A stretch of DNA of 64,000 bases from Janthinobacterium rivuli. Lineage in GTDB: Bacteria; Pseudomonadota; Gammaproteobacteria; Burkholderiales; Burkholderiaceae_D. The notes beneath the pieces are model-generated. The model saw only the letters and a program-made list of their open reading frames with translations. It did not search any database and was not told where the DNA came from. Shown one piece after another: positions 9,175-18,545 of this stretch (position 1 is its first letter; each line of letters begins with the position of its first letter). Both the position numbers and the translations under genes were made by a program. The stretch covers positions 62,001-126,000 of the forward strand of contig NZ_WFLJ01000006.1 in NCBI RefSeq assembly GCF_009208735.1, written 5' to 3'.

Positions 9175-9933
9175 TTATGGTTTCTTGAAACCGTATTTGG
9201 CGAGGATGGCTTGCGCTGGCGCCGTCTGCAGGTAGCTGACGAAGCGCTTCGCTTCGGCCGCGTTGCCGCTGCCCTTGATGGTGGCGATCGGATACAGCAC
9301 GGGGGCGTCCAGCGGCACGTCCAGCACCACGTTGACCTTGTCTTTCATGATGGCCGCGTCGGTGGCGTAGACGAAGCCCGCATCGACTTCGCCGCGCGCC
9401 ACGTAATCGAGCGACTGGCGCACGTTCTGCGTGCCGATGGCTTTCGGCTGCACGGCGTCCCACAGCTTGGCCTTCTTCAGCGCGCCTTCGGAGTAACGGC
9501 CGACGGGCACGCTGGCCGGGTTGGCGATGGCCACGCGGGTCACGCCCTTGTGCGTCAGGTCGGCCAGGCTCTTGATGCCCAGCTTGCTGTCATGCGGCAC
9601 GATCAGCACCAGGCTGTTGCCGACGAAGTCCTGGCGGTCGGCCGGCAGGACGAGGCCCTGCTTTTGCGCCGCATCCATGGTTTCCTGGTCGGCCGAGGCA
9701 AACACGTCCACGGGCGCGCCCTTGACGATCTGCTGCAGCAGCACGCCAGAGGCGGCGAAGTTCAGGGACACCTTGCTGCCCGGATACTGCGCCTCATAGC
9801 CTTGCGCCGCATCCTTGAACGCGTTCGTCAGGCTGGCCGCGGCCGACACCACCACTTCGCCGGCGAAGGCGGAGGTGGCGGCGGTGGCCAGCAGGGCGGT
9901 GCCGAGGAGCTTGGCGAGGGAGGTGAGGCGCAT
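9175..9933 (-). CDS. modA: Molybdate ABC transporter periplasmic binding protein
   Basis: A 252-residue periplasmic binding protein that captures molybdate or tungstate. An N-terminal signal peptide (MRLTSLAKLLGTALLATAATSAFA) precedes the mature start at GEVVVSAAASLTNAF, the typical ModA oxyanion-binding N-terminus. The ATG at 9933 has AAGGA upstream; the frame continues to 10014, but that part contains the operator and lacks a signal peptide. It is the first gene of modABCE. Confidence 0.94.
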   Translation of the reverse strand: MRLTSLAKLLGTALLATAATSAFAGEVVVSAAASLTNAFKDAAQGYEAQYPGSKVSLNFAASGVLLQQIVKGAPVDVFASADQETMDAAQKQGLVLPADRQDFVGNSLVLIVPHDSKLGIKSLADLTHKGVTRVAIANPASVPVGRYSEGALKKAKLWDAVQPKAIGTQNVRQSLDYVARGEVDAGFVYATDAAIMKDKVNVVLDVPLDAPVLYPIATIKGSGNAAEAKRFVSYLQTAPAQAILAKYGFKKP

Positions 9934-9969
9934 GATCGTATCCTTGTAAAGTGAACGGTGAACAAGGAG

Positions 9970-9993
9970 CGTAATATACACTGATATATAGCG
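9970..9993 (-). promoter_or_regulatory. ModE operator upstream of modA
   Basis: Read on the minus strand, two arms CGCTATATA and TATATTACG flank the 6-bp spacer TCAGTG. This fits the known ModE box (two inverted TATA-rich CGnTATATA-type arms). It lies 37-60 bp upstream of the modA start. Molybdate-bound ModE would be expected to repress modABCE here. Confidence 0.75.
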
Positions 9994-10145
9994 TTCTGCC
10001 ATTCTCCAAGTCAAGAGGGATGAACTTGCTTCAAGTACGCATTACGTGAAGGAGCCAGGGTCTTCCTTCAGACAAGGCCACAGCCATATGGAAGTAACTG
10101 CTAGCAGGGATAGCAACAGATGCCAAGATTATGTCCGCATGGCAG

Positions 10146-10175
10146 ACAATGACGCTGCGACGGCAGCGTCATTGT
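10146..10175. repeat. Perfect 13-bp inverted repeat downstream of tcuC
   Basis: Arms ACAATGACGCTGC and GCAGCGTCATTGT around the loop GACG, about 65 bp beyond the tcuC stop on the minus strand. It makes a strong hairpin but has no T tract on either side, so it is a factor-dependent stop or RNA 3' end structure at best. The rest of the 307-bp modA-tcuC gap holds only the ModE operator and the modA promoter region. Confidence 0.5.
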
Positions 10176-10240
10176 GCGCCTCCTCGGCGTCGGCACGCAT
10201 CTCGCGCGTCAATCCGTAGGGCTGCGTGCTGCCGAAGCAG

Positions 10241-11596
10241 TCAGGCGCGTGCGGCTGACCGGACTTGGCCGCCGGCGCCTTCCTGCGGCTCGCCGCGACC
10301 CACCGCGCCGCCTCTCCGGTAGAGTATCAAGGTCGCCACCAGCCCGCATAGTGCCGCGAAACTCATCCACAGGCCGGGCGAGGCCTTGTTGGCGGTCAGC
10401 TCGATCAGATAGGTCGATATGGCGGGCGTAAATCCGCCGAAGACGGCGGTGGCAAGGCTGAAGGCGAGTGAGAAGCCGACTACCCGGACGTTGACAGGCA
10501 TGACTTCTGTCAACGCGACCACCATGGCGCCGTTGTACATACCGAAATAGAACGAGAACAACAGCAATACCGCCAGCAAATACCCGAAGCTGGGGTTGGC
10601 AACCAGCCACAACATCGCAGGGTAAGCGGTCAGCAGCGCCAGCAGGGAGATGCTGACCAGGATGGGTTTGCGGCCGATGCGATCCGATAGCGCGCCGCCG
10701 ACTGGCAGCCAGATGAAATTGGACAGGCCCACCAGCAGCGTGACCAGCAGGCTGTCTGCCGTACTCAAGTGCAGCACGCTACGGCCGAAGGTCGGCGTGT
10801 AGACGGTGATCAGGTAGAAAGTGGTGGTCGTCATCGCGACGAACAGCATGCCGGTCAGTACCGTACGCCAGTTCCGCAGCATCGATTCGAATACTTCTCG
10901 GGTGTCGGGGTGATGGCGGCGCGCCTGGAACTCTGCGGTCTCCTGCAGGCTTTTGCGCAGAATGAAGATGAAAGGCACGATTGCGCAGCCGATAAGGAAC
11001 GGGATGCGCCAGCCCCACGCGGCCACCTCCTCCGGCGACAGCCACTGATTCAAGCCGTATCCCAGCGCCGCCGCCATCACGATGGCGACCTGTTGGCTGG
11101 CCGATTGCCATGCGGTGTAGAAGCCTTTGCGGCCCGGCGTGGCGATCTCCGCCAGGTAGACTGAAACGCCGCCCAGTTCTGCCCCGGCCGAGAAACCTTG
11201 CAGCAAGCGGCCGATCAGCACCAGCACGGGCGCGAACAGGCCGATCGATGCGTATCCTGGAACCAGCGCAATAAGGACCGTGCCGCTGGCCATGATCGAG
11301 AGCGTGACGATCAGTCCCTTGCGGCGGCCAACCTTGTCGATGTAGGCGCCAAGGATGATCGCGCCGAGCGGGCGCATCAGGAAACCAGCGCCGAACACGG
11401 CGAACGTCAGCATCAGCGACGCGAATTCGCTATCGACTGGAAAGAATACCTTTGAAATGTAGTGCGCGTAGAAGCCGAACAGGAAGAAGTCGAACTGTTC
11501 GAGAAAGTTACCGCTGGTCACACGTAGTACGGCGCCGAACTTCGATGGGGGTGCTGCAACCGTAGTAGCGCCTGTATGGCTAATTTTGCCGGTCAT
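10241..11596 (-). CDS. tcuC: MFS citrate/tricarballylate:proton symporter (TcuC-like)
   Basis: A 451-residue, 12-helix transporter of the metabolite:H+ symporter branch of the MFS. The N-terminal [19 protein letters not shown] and [22 protein letters not shown] segments are characteristic of the citrate/tricarballylate carriers. It imports the substrate for TcuA. It is the last gene of tcuABC, 90 bp after tcuB on the same strand. Substrate is inferred from the neighbours; sequence alone would also allow citrate. Confidence 0.88.
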   Translation of the reverse strand: MTGKISHTGATTVAAPPSKFGAVLRVTSGNFLEQFDFFLFGFYAHYISKVFFPVDSEFASLMLTFAVFGAGFLMRPLGAIILGAYIDKVGRRKGLIVTLSIMASGTVLIALVPGYASIGLFAPVLVLIGRLLQGFSAGAELGGVSVYLAEIATPGRKGFYTAWQSASQQVAIVMAAALGYGLNQWLSPEEVAAWGWRIPFLIGCAIVPFIFILRKSLQETAEFQARRHHPDTREVFESMLRNWRTVLTGMLFVAMTTTTFYLITVYTPTFGRSVLHLSTADSLLVTLLVGLSNFIWLPVGGALSDRIGRKPILVSISLLALLTAYPAMLWLVANPSFGYLLAVLLLFSFYFGMYNGAMVVALTEVMPVNVRVVGFSLAFSLATAVFGGFTPAISTYLIELTANKASPGLWMSFAALCGLVATLILYRRGGAVGRGEPQEGAGGQVRSAARA

Positions 11597-11686
11597 GTTG
11601 GTGTCTCCGTATTTTTTTGGTTATGCCGTTGGTCTTGACCGCGATGCGCCTGGCAAAGGCGTCATCGGAAGTGACACGTTTCCTGC

Positions 11687-12859
11687 TCAGTCGTCTCCCA
11701 GTTGCAGCGGGTTCGGCTGGCGCTTCTCGATCGCCCACTTGAGAAGGGCCGCGCTGCGGAATATGCCGTGGGCAAACTTGCCGTATGGCAGTGTGAGGAA
11801 CAGCGCCATCACCGTGCCGAGGTGAAGGCACAGCACCAGTGTCAGGGCGGGGGTGGCGCGCGCCAGCATCAGCATCAGGCCGCTCGCGGCCGTCAAAAAC
11901 AGCAGTGCAATGAAGCCGCGATCCATCGGTTTCTGGGCGGCATCGCCTTGCAGGGGATGGCGACGCAGGTTCAACACGAACAGGCCGGCGGTACCGAGCA
12001 GCAGCGCAACGCCGCCGCTGATGCCCAGCAGCTTGGGGAGGCTGCCGAAAGCGTAGGGCGCCTCCCAACCGAACAGATAGTGATACAGGGTGGCCACGCT
12101 GGTGGCCGCGAAGCACAGCATGAAGCCGTAAAACGTCAAGTGGTGGCAGCGCCGCCGTGCCACCGAGAAGGCATCGTCGGCGTTGTTGCAGCCAGCGCCA
12201 TGCCCGCCGCCCAAAAATTTCAGGCGCAGTACCTTGTCGGCGGCGTCACCGACGGCGGCGGCCGAAGCGGCGCCGGGCGTGACGTCGCGCCAGAAGCGCC
12301 GCACGCCCAGGCCCAGCGCCAGCAGCGCGAACAGGAAGATGGGCGCGAACAGGCTCACCATCAGGTTGTGCGGAAAGACCGCATAAAAGCTGGCTCCCGT
12401 CGCGCGCTGCAGCAGCGAGCCCTGGCGGCTGGCGGCCAGCGCCAGGAACAGCGCCAGCCCAACCACCAGCGCCAGCGACAGCGCCAGGCCGTTGCGTTTG
12501 TACAGCGCCCCCAAGGCAGGCGGCCAGGCATAGTCGGTATAGGTTTCGAGGCGCACCTTGGCCATGGCCTGCGGCACGTTGATGGCGAATTCGTGCGGCG
12601 GCGCGTATTGGCACGCATGCAGGCACGCGCCGCAGTTGTGGCACAGGTTGGCCAGGTAGTTGATGTCGGCCTTGTTGAACTCCAGCCGCCGTGTCATGGC
12701 GGGAAATACGGCGCAGTAGCCTTCGCAATAACGGCAGGAATTGCAGACCGTCATCTGACGCCCGACTTCGGCCTCATTCGCGCTCAGGATAGGGATAGTG
12801 GGATAGCCGCCCTTGGCCAGCGTACTGGCCTCGCGCGTCAGGGATTCAAGCTGTTGCAT
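11687..12859 (-). CDS. tcuB: Tricarballylate utilization protein B (4Fe-4S membrane protein)
   Basis: A 390-residue membrane protein that, in Salmonella, reoxidises the FAD of TcuA and passes electrons to the quinone pool. Two cysteine clusters lie near the N-terminus: Cys39, 42, 45, 49 ([11 protein letters not shown]) and Cys73, 76, 79, 83 ([11 protein letters not shown]). About six membrane helices follow. The ATG at 12859 gives the MQQLESL start and overlaps the tcuA end by 14 bp; a frame extension to 12958 lies within tcuA. Confidence 0.92.
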   Translation of the reverse strand: MQQLESLTREASTLAKGGYPTIPILSANEAEVGRQMTVCNSCRYCEGYCAVFPAMTRRLEFNKADINYLANLCHNCGACLHACQYAPPHEFAINVPQAMAKVRLETYTDYAWPPALGALYKRNGLALSLALVVGLALFLALAASRQGSLLQRATGASFYAVFPHNLMVSLFAPIFLFALLALGLGVRRFWRDVTPGAASAAAVGDAADKVLRLKFLGGGHGAGCNNADDAFSVARRRCHHLTFYGFMLCFAATSVATLYHYLFGWEAPYAFGSLPKLLGISGGVALLLGTAGLFVLNLRRHPLQGDAAQKPMDRGFIALLFLTAASGLMLMLARATPALTLVLCLHLGTVMALFLTLPYGKFAHGIFRSAALLKWAIEKRQPNPLQLGDD

Positions 12860-14249
12860 GGTGTACTTTCTTTGCAGCGAGTGCTGCCTGAGTGCCGGCG
12901 ATGCGCCCGAAGGCAGTGCCGATGGCCATGCCGACGCCGGCGGTGTAGCCTTGGCCAAGCACGTTACCGGCCATCATTTCACCGGCGACGAAGAGATTGG
13001 GACTGGGGCGGCCGCCAAAGTGCACGGCGGCACGTTCGTCAACCTTCAGGCCCAGGTAGGTGAAGGTGACGCCCGGGCGCAACGCGTAGCCATAGAATGG
13101 CGCGGTGTCGATCGGCCGCGCCCAGTGCGTCTTGGCTGGCGCCAGGCCCGCAGTGCGGCAATCGTCGAGCGCGGTGTGGTCGAAGTTACCGGGACGGCAA
13201 GCGGCGTTGTAATCCTGCACGGTCTGGACGAGGGCCTGTTCAGGCAGGCCGAGCAGGCGGGCCAGTTCGGGCAGTGTGTTGGCCACGGTGCCGGGAAAAA
13301 CAGGCGGCATGAAGCGGCCGATGGCTTTCTGGTCGGTGATGGAGTAGGCGATCTGGCCCGGCTGCTGCGCCACCAGTCGGCCCCAGATTGCGTAGCGCTT
13401 GGGCCAGAAGTCCTCGCCCTCGTCGTAGAAACGGTCGCCTTCGCGATTTACCACGACGCCGAGCGAGACACAGTCGATGCGGGTGCAGATGCCGCCGTCG
13501 TAGAGCGGCGCGCGGGCGTCGATCGCCACCATGTGGGCCTGGGTCGGGTCACCGATCGCATCGGCGCCAGCAGCGATCATGTGCTTGAGTAGCACGCCTT
13601 CGTTGAAGCGCGTGCCACGGATCAGAAAATTGTCGGAAGGCCATTCGCCGCGCGCGTTCTGGCCCCAGGCTTCACGCAGCCATTCGCGGTTCGACTCGAA
13701 GCCGCCGGCCGCCAGCACACAGCTTTTCGCGGCGATGCGTTCGCCCTTGGCAGTATGCACGGCAACAAAGCGGTCGCCGTCGAGCTCGACGGACACCACC
13801 GGCGTGTCGTAGCGCACCTCGACGCCGAGCTGTTCGGCGCTGCGGAAATACGCGTTCACCAGGGCCTTACCGCCGCCCATGAAAAAGGCGTTGGTGCGGG
13901 CCACATGCAGGGCACCGGACAGCGGCGGCTGGAAATGCACGCCATGCCGGCGCATCCAGTCGCGGCAGCTCGACGAGGCGCGAATGGCAAGACGCGCCAG
14001 CTTCTCATCGGTGATACCGCCAGTGACCTTGAGCAGATCCTGCCAGTATTCCTCCTCGGAATAAGCATCGATCAGCACGTCTTGTGGCGCATCATGCATG
14101 CAGCGCAGGTTGCGCGTGTGCTGCGAGTTGCCGCCGCGCCATTCGCGCGGCGAAGCCTCGATCAGCAGGACCGAAGCGCCCGCTTCGCGCGCCATCAAGG
14201 CCGCACACAGTGCCGCATTGCCGCCACCAATGACCAGTACATCCACCAT
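12846..14249 (-). CDS. tcuA: FAD-dependent tricarballylate dehydrogenase
   Basis: A 467-residue flavoprotein of the fumarate reductase/succinate dehydrogenase flavoprotein type that oxidises tricarballylate to cis-aconitate. The N-terminal Rossmann motif [17 protein letters not shown] binds [11 protein letters not shown] and the C-terminal [19 protein letters not shown] segment are typical of this family. It overlaps tcuB, so electron transfer to TcuB is expected. First gene of the tcuABC operon; the LysR gene tcuR lies 77 bp upstream on the same strand. Confidence 0.92.
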   Translation of the reverse strand: MVDVLVIGGGNAALCAALMAREAGASVLLIEASPREWRGGNSQHTRNLRCMHDAPQDVLIDAYSEEEYWQDLLKVTGGITDEKLARLAIRASSSCRDWMRRHGVHFQPPLSGALHVARTNAFFMGGGKALVNAYFRSAEQLGVEVRYDTPVVSVELDGDRFVAVHTAKGERIAAKSCVLAAGGFESNREWLREAWGQNARGEWPSDNFLIRGTRFNEGVLLKHMIAAGADAIGDPTQAHMVAIDARAPLYDGGICTRIDCVSLGVVVNREGDRFYDEGEDFWPKRYAIWGRLVAQQPGQIAYSITDQKAIGRFMPPVFPGTVANTLPELARLLGLPEQALVQTVQDYNAACRPGNFDHTALDDCRTAGLAPAKTHWARPIDTAPFYGYALRPGVTFTYLGLKVDERAAVHFGGRPSPNLFVAGEMMAGNVLGQGYTAGVGMAIGTAFGRIAGTQAALAAKKVHHATA

Positions 14250-14326
14250 CGAATACCTCCTTGTTGTGGGGTAAATTCTAGGTGGACTGGTTCAACTCCG
14301 GTAGTCGCCAGTTAGACAAGCCGCAT

Positions 14327-15253
14327 TCATGATTCGTGAAGACTTGCGCCAGGCCATGCGGCACCGGCGACCAATTCACGCACGACGTCGCGCAGCACGA
14401 TGCGGGTAGCCAGCACCGCCGGCGAGAGCTCATCCTCAGGCAGACTGGCCAGCAGGTTGCGGCGGCGCACGCCAGCGTCCGCCACCTGCACCAGCCGCAC
14501 CGCGGAGGCGGGAAGGCGCGAGGTTGCCGCGCCGGGCTGGATGGTCGCCGCCAGCCCGGCACGGACGACATCCATCAGGATAGCCAGGCCGTCGATGTCG
14601 GCAACGATGTTCGGTTCGCACCTGGCTTGCGCAAACGCGGTCGCCACGATCGCCCGCAAGCCGTGGGTGCCGCTCGGCATGGCCAAGGGCAAGGCGCCGA
14701 TCTCCCGGAGGCGCACTTGCTTGCCCTTTGGCATGCCAATCAGCTGTGGAGAGCCGATGACAAACAGGCTTTCATCGAGGAGCGGCGTCGCACTCAGGCG
14801 TTTGGCCGCGTCCGTCTCGAACAGGATCGCCAGGTCGAGTTGGCGCGCGTTGAGCATGGCCGCGAGGTTGCCTGACAGGCTTTCGACAAGATGCAAACGG
14901 ATGTCTGGATAGCGGGCACGCAAGCCGTTCATGAACGGCAACGCCAGCACCGACGCCGTCGATGGCGCAAGACCGACGCTCACGTGCCCGGACAGGCGCG
15001 CGTGCTGCGCGGCGCGGGCCGCCTCATCGACATGGCGCAGTGCCAGCTGCGCCTGGCGCCAGAAGGCAAAGCCGGCGTCAGTGGGGACGACGCCCGTCGT
15101 CGTGCGGCGTAACAGGCGGGTGGCGAGTTCGCCCTCCAGCCGGCTGATTTGCTGGCTGAGGGTAGACGTGACCACGCCCAAGTCTGCGGCCGCCCGGCCC
15201 ATGCTCCCCAATTCGACGACGCGGATGAAATAGCGGAGCTGCCTTAGTTCCAT
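14327..15253 (-). CDS. tcuR: LysR-family regulator of the tcu operon
   Basis: A 308-residue LysR regulator: N-terminal winged helix (MELRQLRYFIRVVELGSMGRAA, split by the usual turn at VTSTLSQQISRLE) and a C-terminal periplasmic-binding-like effector domain. It lies directly upstream of tcuA in the same orientation, as tcuR does in Salmonella. It probably activates tcuABC with tricarballylate as inducer. The symbol rests mainly on position. Confidence 0.8.
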   Translation of the reverse strand: MELRQLRYFIRVVELGSMGRAAADLGVVTSTLSQQISRLEGELATRLLRRTTTGVVPTDAGFAFWRQAQLALRHVDEAARAAQHARLSGHVSVGLAPSTASVLALPFMNGLRARYPDIRLHLVESLSGNLAAMLNARQLDLAILFETDAAKRLSATPLLDESLFVIGSPQLIGMPKGKQVRLREIGALPLAMPSGTHGLRAIVATAFAQARCEPNIVADIDGLAILMDVVRAGLAATIQPGAATSRLPASAVRLVQVADAGVRRRNLLASLPEDELSPAVLATRIVLRDVVRELVAGAAWPGASLHES

Positions 15254-15327
15254 GGTTCACCGGTGCAATGAAACGAGGATAGTAGCATGCGTCATTGTGC
15301 AGCTAAGACCTGCATGCGGACACGGCT

Positions 15328-16338
15328 TCAGCCATACTTGCTCACTGCCACCTCCTCGTCGCGCCGCGCATAGCGCTGCGCGATCACGGCGCAGATCATC
15401 AATTGAATCTGGTGGAACAGCATCAGCGGCAGGATCACCATGCCCAGCGAGTGGGTGGCAAACAGCACCTTGGCCATCGGCACGCCGCTGGCAAGGCTTT
15501 TCTTCGAGCCGCAAAAGACGATGGCGATCTCGTCTTCCTTGCTAAAACCGAGGCGGCGGCTGATGAACGTCATCAGGCCCAGCACCAGCGCCAGCAGCAA
15601 GATGCTGAACAGGCCCAGCGCCACCAGGGTTTCCACCGAAATCGTATGCCACAGGCCTTCGCTGACGGCTTCGCTGAAGGCCGTGTAGACCACCAGCAAA
15701 ATGGAGCCCTGGTCGACGAATTTCAGCATGGCCTTGTGGCGGTCGACCCAGCGGCCGATCCAGCGGCGCAGGAACTGGCCGGCCAGGAAGGGCAGCAGCA
15801 ACTGCATGACGATGGAGAGCACGGCATCGACCGAGGACTTGCTTTCCGCACCCTTGGCCACCAGCAAGCCGACGAGAATCGGCGCGAGGAAGATGCCGAT
15901 GAAATTCGAGGCCGAGGCGCTGCAGATGGCGGCCGGCACATTGCCGCGCGCCATGGCCGTCAGCGCGATCGACGATTGCACGGTGGACGGCAAGGCGCAC
16001 AGGAACAAGATGCCCACGTACAGCTCGGGCGTGAGGAAGGTCAGCGCCAGCGGGCGCAGGGCCAGGCCCAGCAGGGGAAACAGAATAAACGTGCTGGCCA
16101 GCACCAGCAAGTGCAAGCGCCAGTGCATGACACCGGCCACCACGGCTTCGCGCGACAGCTTGGCGCCGTGCAGGAAGAACAGGGCGCCGATGGCGACGGT
16201 GGTGACATGGCCGAACACCACGGCCGTCTGGCCCGTGCAAGGCAGGAAGCTGGCCAGCGCCACAGTGACGAGCAGGGCGATGGTGAAGTTATCGGGTTTC
16301 AGATTGCGCAGCAGGGCAGCGGGGGAGAAAGATGACAT
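15328..16338 (-). CDS. Bile acid:sodium symporter-family transporter (YfeH/SBF-like)
   Basis: A 336-residue membrane protein with about ten helices of the SBF-like fold (GALFFLHGAKLSREAV, LPSTVQSSIALTAMARGN). Members of this branch include YfeH; substrates are poorly known. The ATG at 16338 (MSSFSPAALLRNL) gives the usual N-terminus. It lies upstream of tcuR on the same strand with a 74-bp gap; a link with the tcu genes is possible but unproven. Confidence 0.85.
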   Translation of the reverse strand: MSSFSPAALLRNLKPDNFTIALLVTVALASFLPCTGQTAVVFGHVTTVAIGALFFLHGAKLSREAVVAGVMHWRLHLLVLASTFILFPLLGLALRPLALTFLTPELYVGILFLCALPSTVQSSIALTAMARGNVPAAICSASASNFIGIFLAPILVGLLVAKGAESKSSVDAVLSIVMQLLLPFLAGQFLRRWIGRWVDRHKAMLKFVDQGSILLVVYTAFSEAVSEGLWHTISVETLVALGLFSILLLALVLGLMTFISRRLGFSKEDEIAIVFCGSKKSLASGVPMAKVLFATHSLGMVILPLMLFHQIQLMICAVIAQRYARRDEEVAVSKYG

Positions 16339-16488
16339 GCGGTAGCCTGGTAACGGCGCAGCCTTGCAACACTGCGCCATGGATGACAAACAGCGACGGG
16401 AGCGGCGCCAGTGCTGGCTATTCTACCTGTATTGCCCAATTCCTTGCCTGATGGCATGGCCTGGCTTTTCGGCGCAAACCGTGCGGAC

Positions 16489-16518
16489 AAAAAAAATGCC
16501 CTGTCCGCAGACAGGGCA
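16489..16518 (-). terminator. Intrinsic terminator of the BON-domain gene
   Basis: On the minus strand the stem GCCCTGTC / GACAGGGC with loop TGCG is followed by a run of T (the plus strand shows AAAAAAA before the stem). It sits about 30 bp after the BON gene stop. Confidence 0.85.
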
Positions 16519-16547
16519 ACCCGGAGTAAAGTACAGCGCGAGGGCAA

Positions 16548-16910
16548 TTAGCCGGCGGCTTTGACTTTCAGCTCGTTCTTGATTTCTTTCACGCCGCTCA
16601 CGGAAGCGACGATCTGCACGACGCGGTCACCCGCTTCGGCGCTCGGCACGTCGCCCGACAGGACGACGACGCCTTGCTGGGTTGCCACCTTGACTGGCAG
16701 GGTAGCGGCTTGCGCATCGGCGCTCAGGGCGGCCTTGGCCGAGGAAGTGATGGTTTCATCAGGGACGGCGGCGGCGGCGTTGGCGGCAACGACAGTCTTA
16801 GCAGGAGCTTGTGCTTTTGGTGCGGAGTCAGCTGCATGCGAAGCGGTGATCGAGGCGCCCGACAGTACGACAGCGGCGACCAGGGTATTGAACAGTTTCG
16901 ATGTTTGCAT
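16548..16910 (-). CDS. Periplasmic BON-domain protein (OsmY-like)
   Basis: A 120-residue exported protein: signal peptide (about 1-24, ending ASHAA), a low-complexity Ala-rich linker and one BON domain (about 55-118, with VKVATQQGVVVLSGDVPSAE). BON proteins such as OsmY act at the envelope under stress. The ATG at 16910 has AGAGGAA upstream. Its upstream region has a consensus sigma-54 promoter and two GlrR-type sites next to the glrR gene, so it is probably a direct GlrR target. It is followed by its own terminator, so the gene is monocistronic. Confidence 0.88.
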   Translation of the reverse strand: MQTSKLFNTLVAAVVLSGASITASHAADSAPKAQAPAKTVVAANAAAAVPDETITSSAKAALSADAQAATLPVKVATQQGVVVLSGDVPSAEAGDRVVQIVASVSGVKEIKNELKVKAAG

Positions 16911-16986
16911 GGTAGTTCCTCTCAATGAAGTTAAAAGCTTCTTACTTGGATAAAGCAACACTTTGAAGCGTCACACCTACCCCTAC

Positions 16987-17002
16987 AGCAAGCGCCGTGC
17001 CA
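16987..17002 (-). promoter_or_regulatory. Sigma-54 promoter of the BON-domain gene
   Basis: On the minus strand TGGCACGGCGCTTGCT matches the sigma-54 consensus TGGCACG-N4-TTGCW at every defined position, with correct -24 GG and -12 GC spacing. Transcription should begin near 16975, about 65 nt before the BON gene start. Confidence 0.88.
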
Positions 17003-17095
17003 GCTTTTAAAATTCATTCAAAATCAATGACTTACATGCAAAGTCGATTTTTTCCGCGCGTTTCCACCGGATCTGGCTCGAAAAACGGGGTTTTT

Positions 17096-17113
17096 TGTCG
17101 CCTGACAGCGACA
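17096..17113. promoter_or_regulatory. GlrR-type upstream activator site 1
   Basis: TGTC-N10-GACA, with a wider dyad TGTCGC / GCGACA. This equals the published E. coli GlrR site (TGTC-N10-GACA). It lies about 120-140 bp upstream of the expected sigma-54 start, a normal enhancer distance. Confidence 0.75.
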
Positions 17114-17172
17114 GCCTGTGTCAACAATATCAATGTTTTACAATAAGTCGTTGATTATTAATACTTTATTTT

Positions 17173-17190
17173 TGTCGCTATTCAGCGACA
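17173..17190. promoter_or_regulatory. GlrR-type upstream activator site 2
   Basis: A second TGTC-N10-GACA with the same TGTCGC / GCGACA arms, about 200-215 bp upstream of the expected BON start. It overlaps the last codons and stop of glrR itself. Confidence 0.72.
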
Positions 17191-18545
17191 GGGTCGCCGT
17201 CGGCGCGGAACAGGGCCGGCGTCAACTCGTATTTCTGCAATAAACGGTAGAACTCCGTGCGATTGCGGTCGGCCAGGCGGGCCGCGTCGGCCACGTTGCC
17301 ATCCGTCAGGCGCAGCAGTTGAATCAGGTAGTCGCGCTCGAAACGCTGCTTCGCTTCGTTATAGCTGAGCGCTTCCAGCGATGGCACGCGCAGGGCACGC
17401 TGCACCAGGGACAAGGGCACCAGCGGCGCCGTGGCCAGCGCGCACACTTGCTCGACGACATTGACCAGCTGGCGCACATTGCCGGGCCATGGCGCGGCCA
17501 CCAGCGCCGTGAGGGCGTCGGGCGCGAAGCCGTTCAACGGCTTTTGATACTTGGCCGCCAGCTTCTGCAGGAAATGGTTCGCCAGCAGAGAAATGTCTTC
17601 GCGGCGCTCGGCCAGCGGCGGCAAGGTCAAGGTCACAACATTGAGGCGGTAATACAGGTCTTCGCGGAATTGCCCCTCCTGCATGGCCACGTCGAGGTCG
17701 CGGTGCGTGGCGGACAGCAGGCGCACGTCCACCGGACGCGTCTGGTCGGCGCCGACGGGGCGCACGGCCCGCTCCTGCAGCACGCGCAGCAGTTTCACCT
17801 GCAGCGGCAAGGGCATGTCGCCGATCTCATCCAAAAACAGGGTGCCGCCATCGGCCGCCTGGAACAAGCCTTCGCGGTTGCCGACGGCGCCCGTAAACGC
17901 GCCTTTCACGTGGCCGAACAGTTCCGATTCCAGCAGCTGCTCGGGAATGGCGCCGCAGTTGACGGCGATGAATGGCGCCTTGGCGCGGCGGCTGGCGTTG
18001 TGCAGCGCGCGGGCCAGCAATTCCTTGCCCGTGCCGCTGGGGCCGCGGATCAGGATGCTGGCGTCCGATCCCGCCACCAGCTTGGCTTCGGCCAGCAGCT
18101 CGGCCATCTGCGAACTACGGCTGATCAGTTCGGCGCGCCAGCTCTCGTCGCCGGATGCCGGCGCCGGCATGACGGTGGACAAGTTGATGGCGTACGCCAC
18201 TTTTTCCATCAGCAGCTTGCCGTCGAACGGTTTCGTCAGGTAGGCAAACGCGCCGCGCGCCGTCGCGTCGACGGCGTCGGGGATGGTGCCGTGGGCCGTC
18301 AGCAAGATGACGGGCAGGGCCGCATGCTGGCGGCGGATTTCATCGAACAGGGCCAGGCCGTCGCGGCCCGGCAATTGCACGTCGGTAATGACCAGGGCCG
18401 GCAATTCCACGGCCAGGCGCGCCAGCGCCGCTTCCGCGCTGCCCACGGCCGTCACGCGATAATTGCCCGCCTTCAAGCGGATGGTCAGCAGGCGCAGCAG
18501 GTCGGGATCGTCGTCGACCAACAAGATGTGGGCGAGCTCGCTCAT
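17178..18545 (-). CDS. glrR: NtrC-family sigma-54 response regulator GlrR (QseF)
   Basis: A 455-residue regulator: receiver domain with phospho-Asp55 (VITDVQLPG), AAA+ ATPase with Walker A GPSGTGKE and the GAFTGA loop that contacts sigma-54, and a C-terminal Fis-type helix-turn-helix (DGNVADAARLADRNRTEFYRLL, given in full sequence only over its key part AARLADRNRTEFY). It is the last gene of glrK-qseG-glrR and its ATG overlaps the qseG stop (ATGA, 18542-18545). Two TGTC-N10-GACA sites and a sigma-54 promoter lie just downstream, in front of the BON gene. Confidence 0.9.
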   Translation of the reverse strand: MSELAHILLVDDDPDLLRLLTIRLKAGNYRVTAVGSAEAALARLAVELPALVITDVQLPGRDGLALFDEIRRQHAALPVILLTAHGTIPDAVDATARGAFAYLTKPFDGKLLMEKVAYAINLSTVMPAPASGDESWRAELISRSSQMAELLAEAKLVAGSDASILIRGPSGTGKELLARALHNASRRAKAPFIAVNCGAIPEQLLESELFGHVKGAFTGAVGNREGLFQAADGGTLFLDEIGDMPLPLQVKLLRVLQERAVRPVGADQTRPVDVRLLSATHRDLDVAMQEGQFREDLYYRLNVVTLTLPPLAERREDISLLANHFLQKLAAKYQKPLNGFAPDALTALVAAPWPGNVRQLVNVVEQVCALATAPLVPLSLVQRALRVPSLEALSYNEAKQRFERDYLIQLLRLTDGNVADAARLADRNRTEFYRLLQKYELTPALFRADGDPVAE

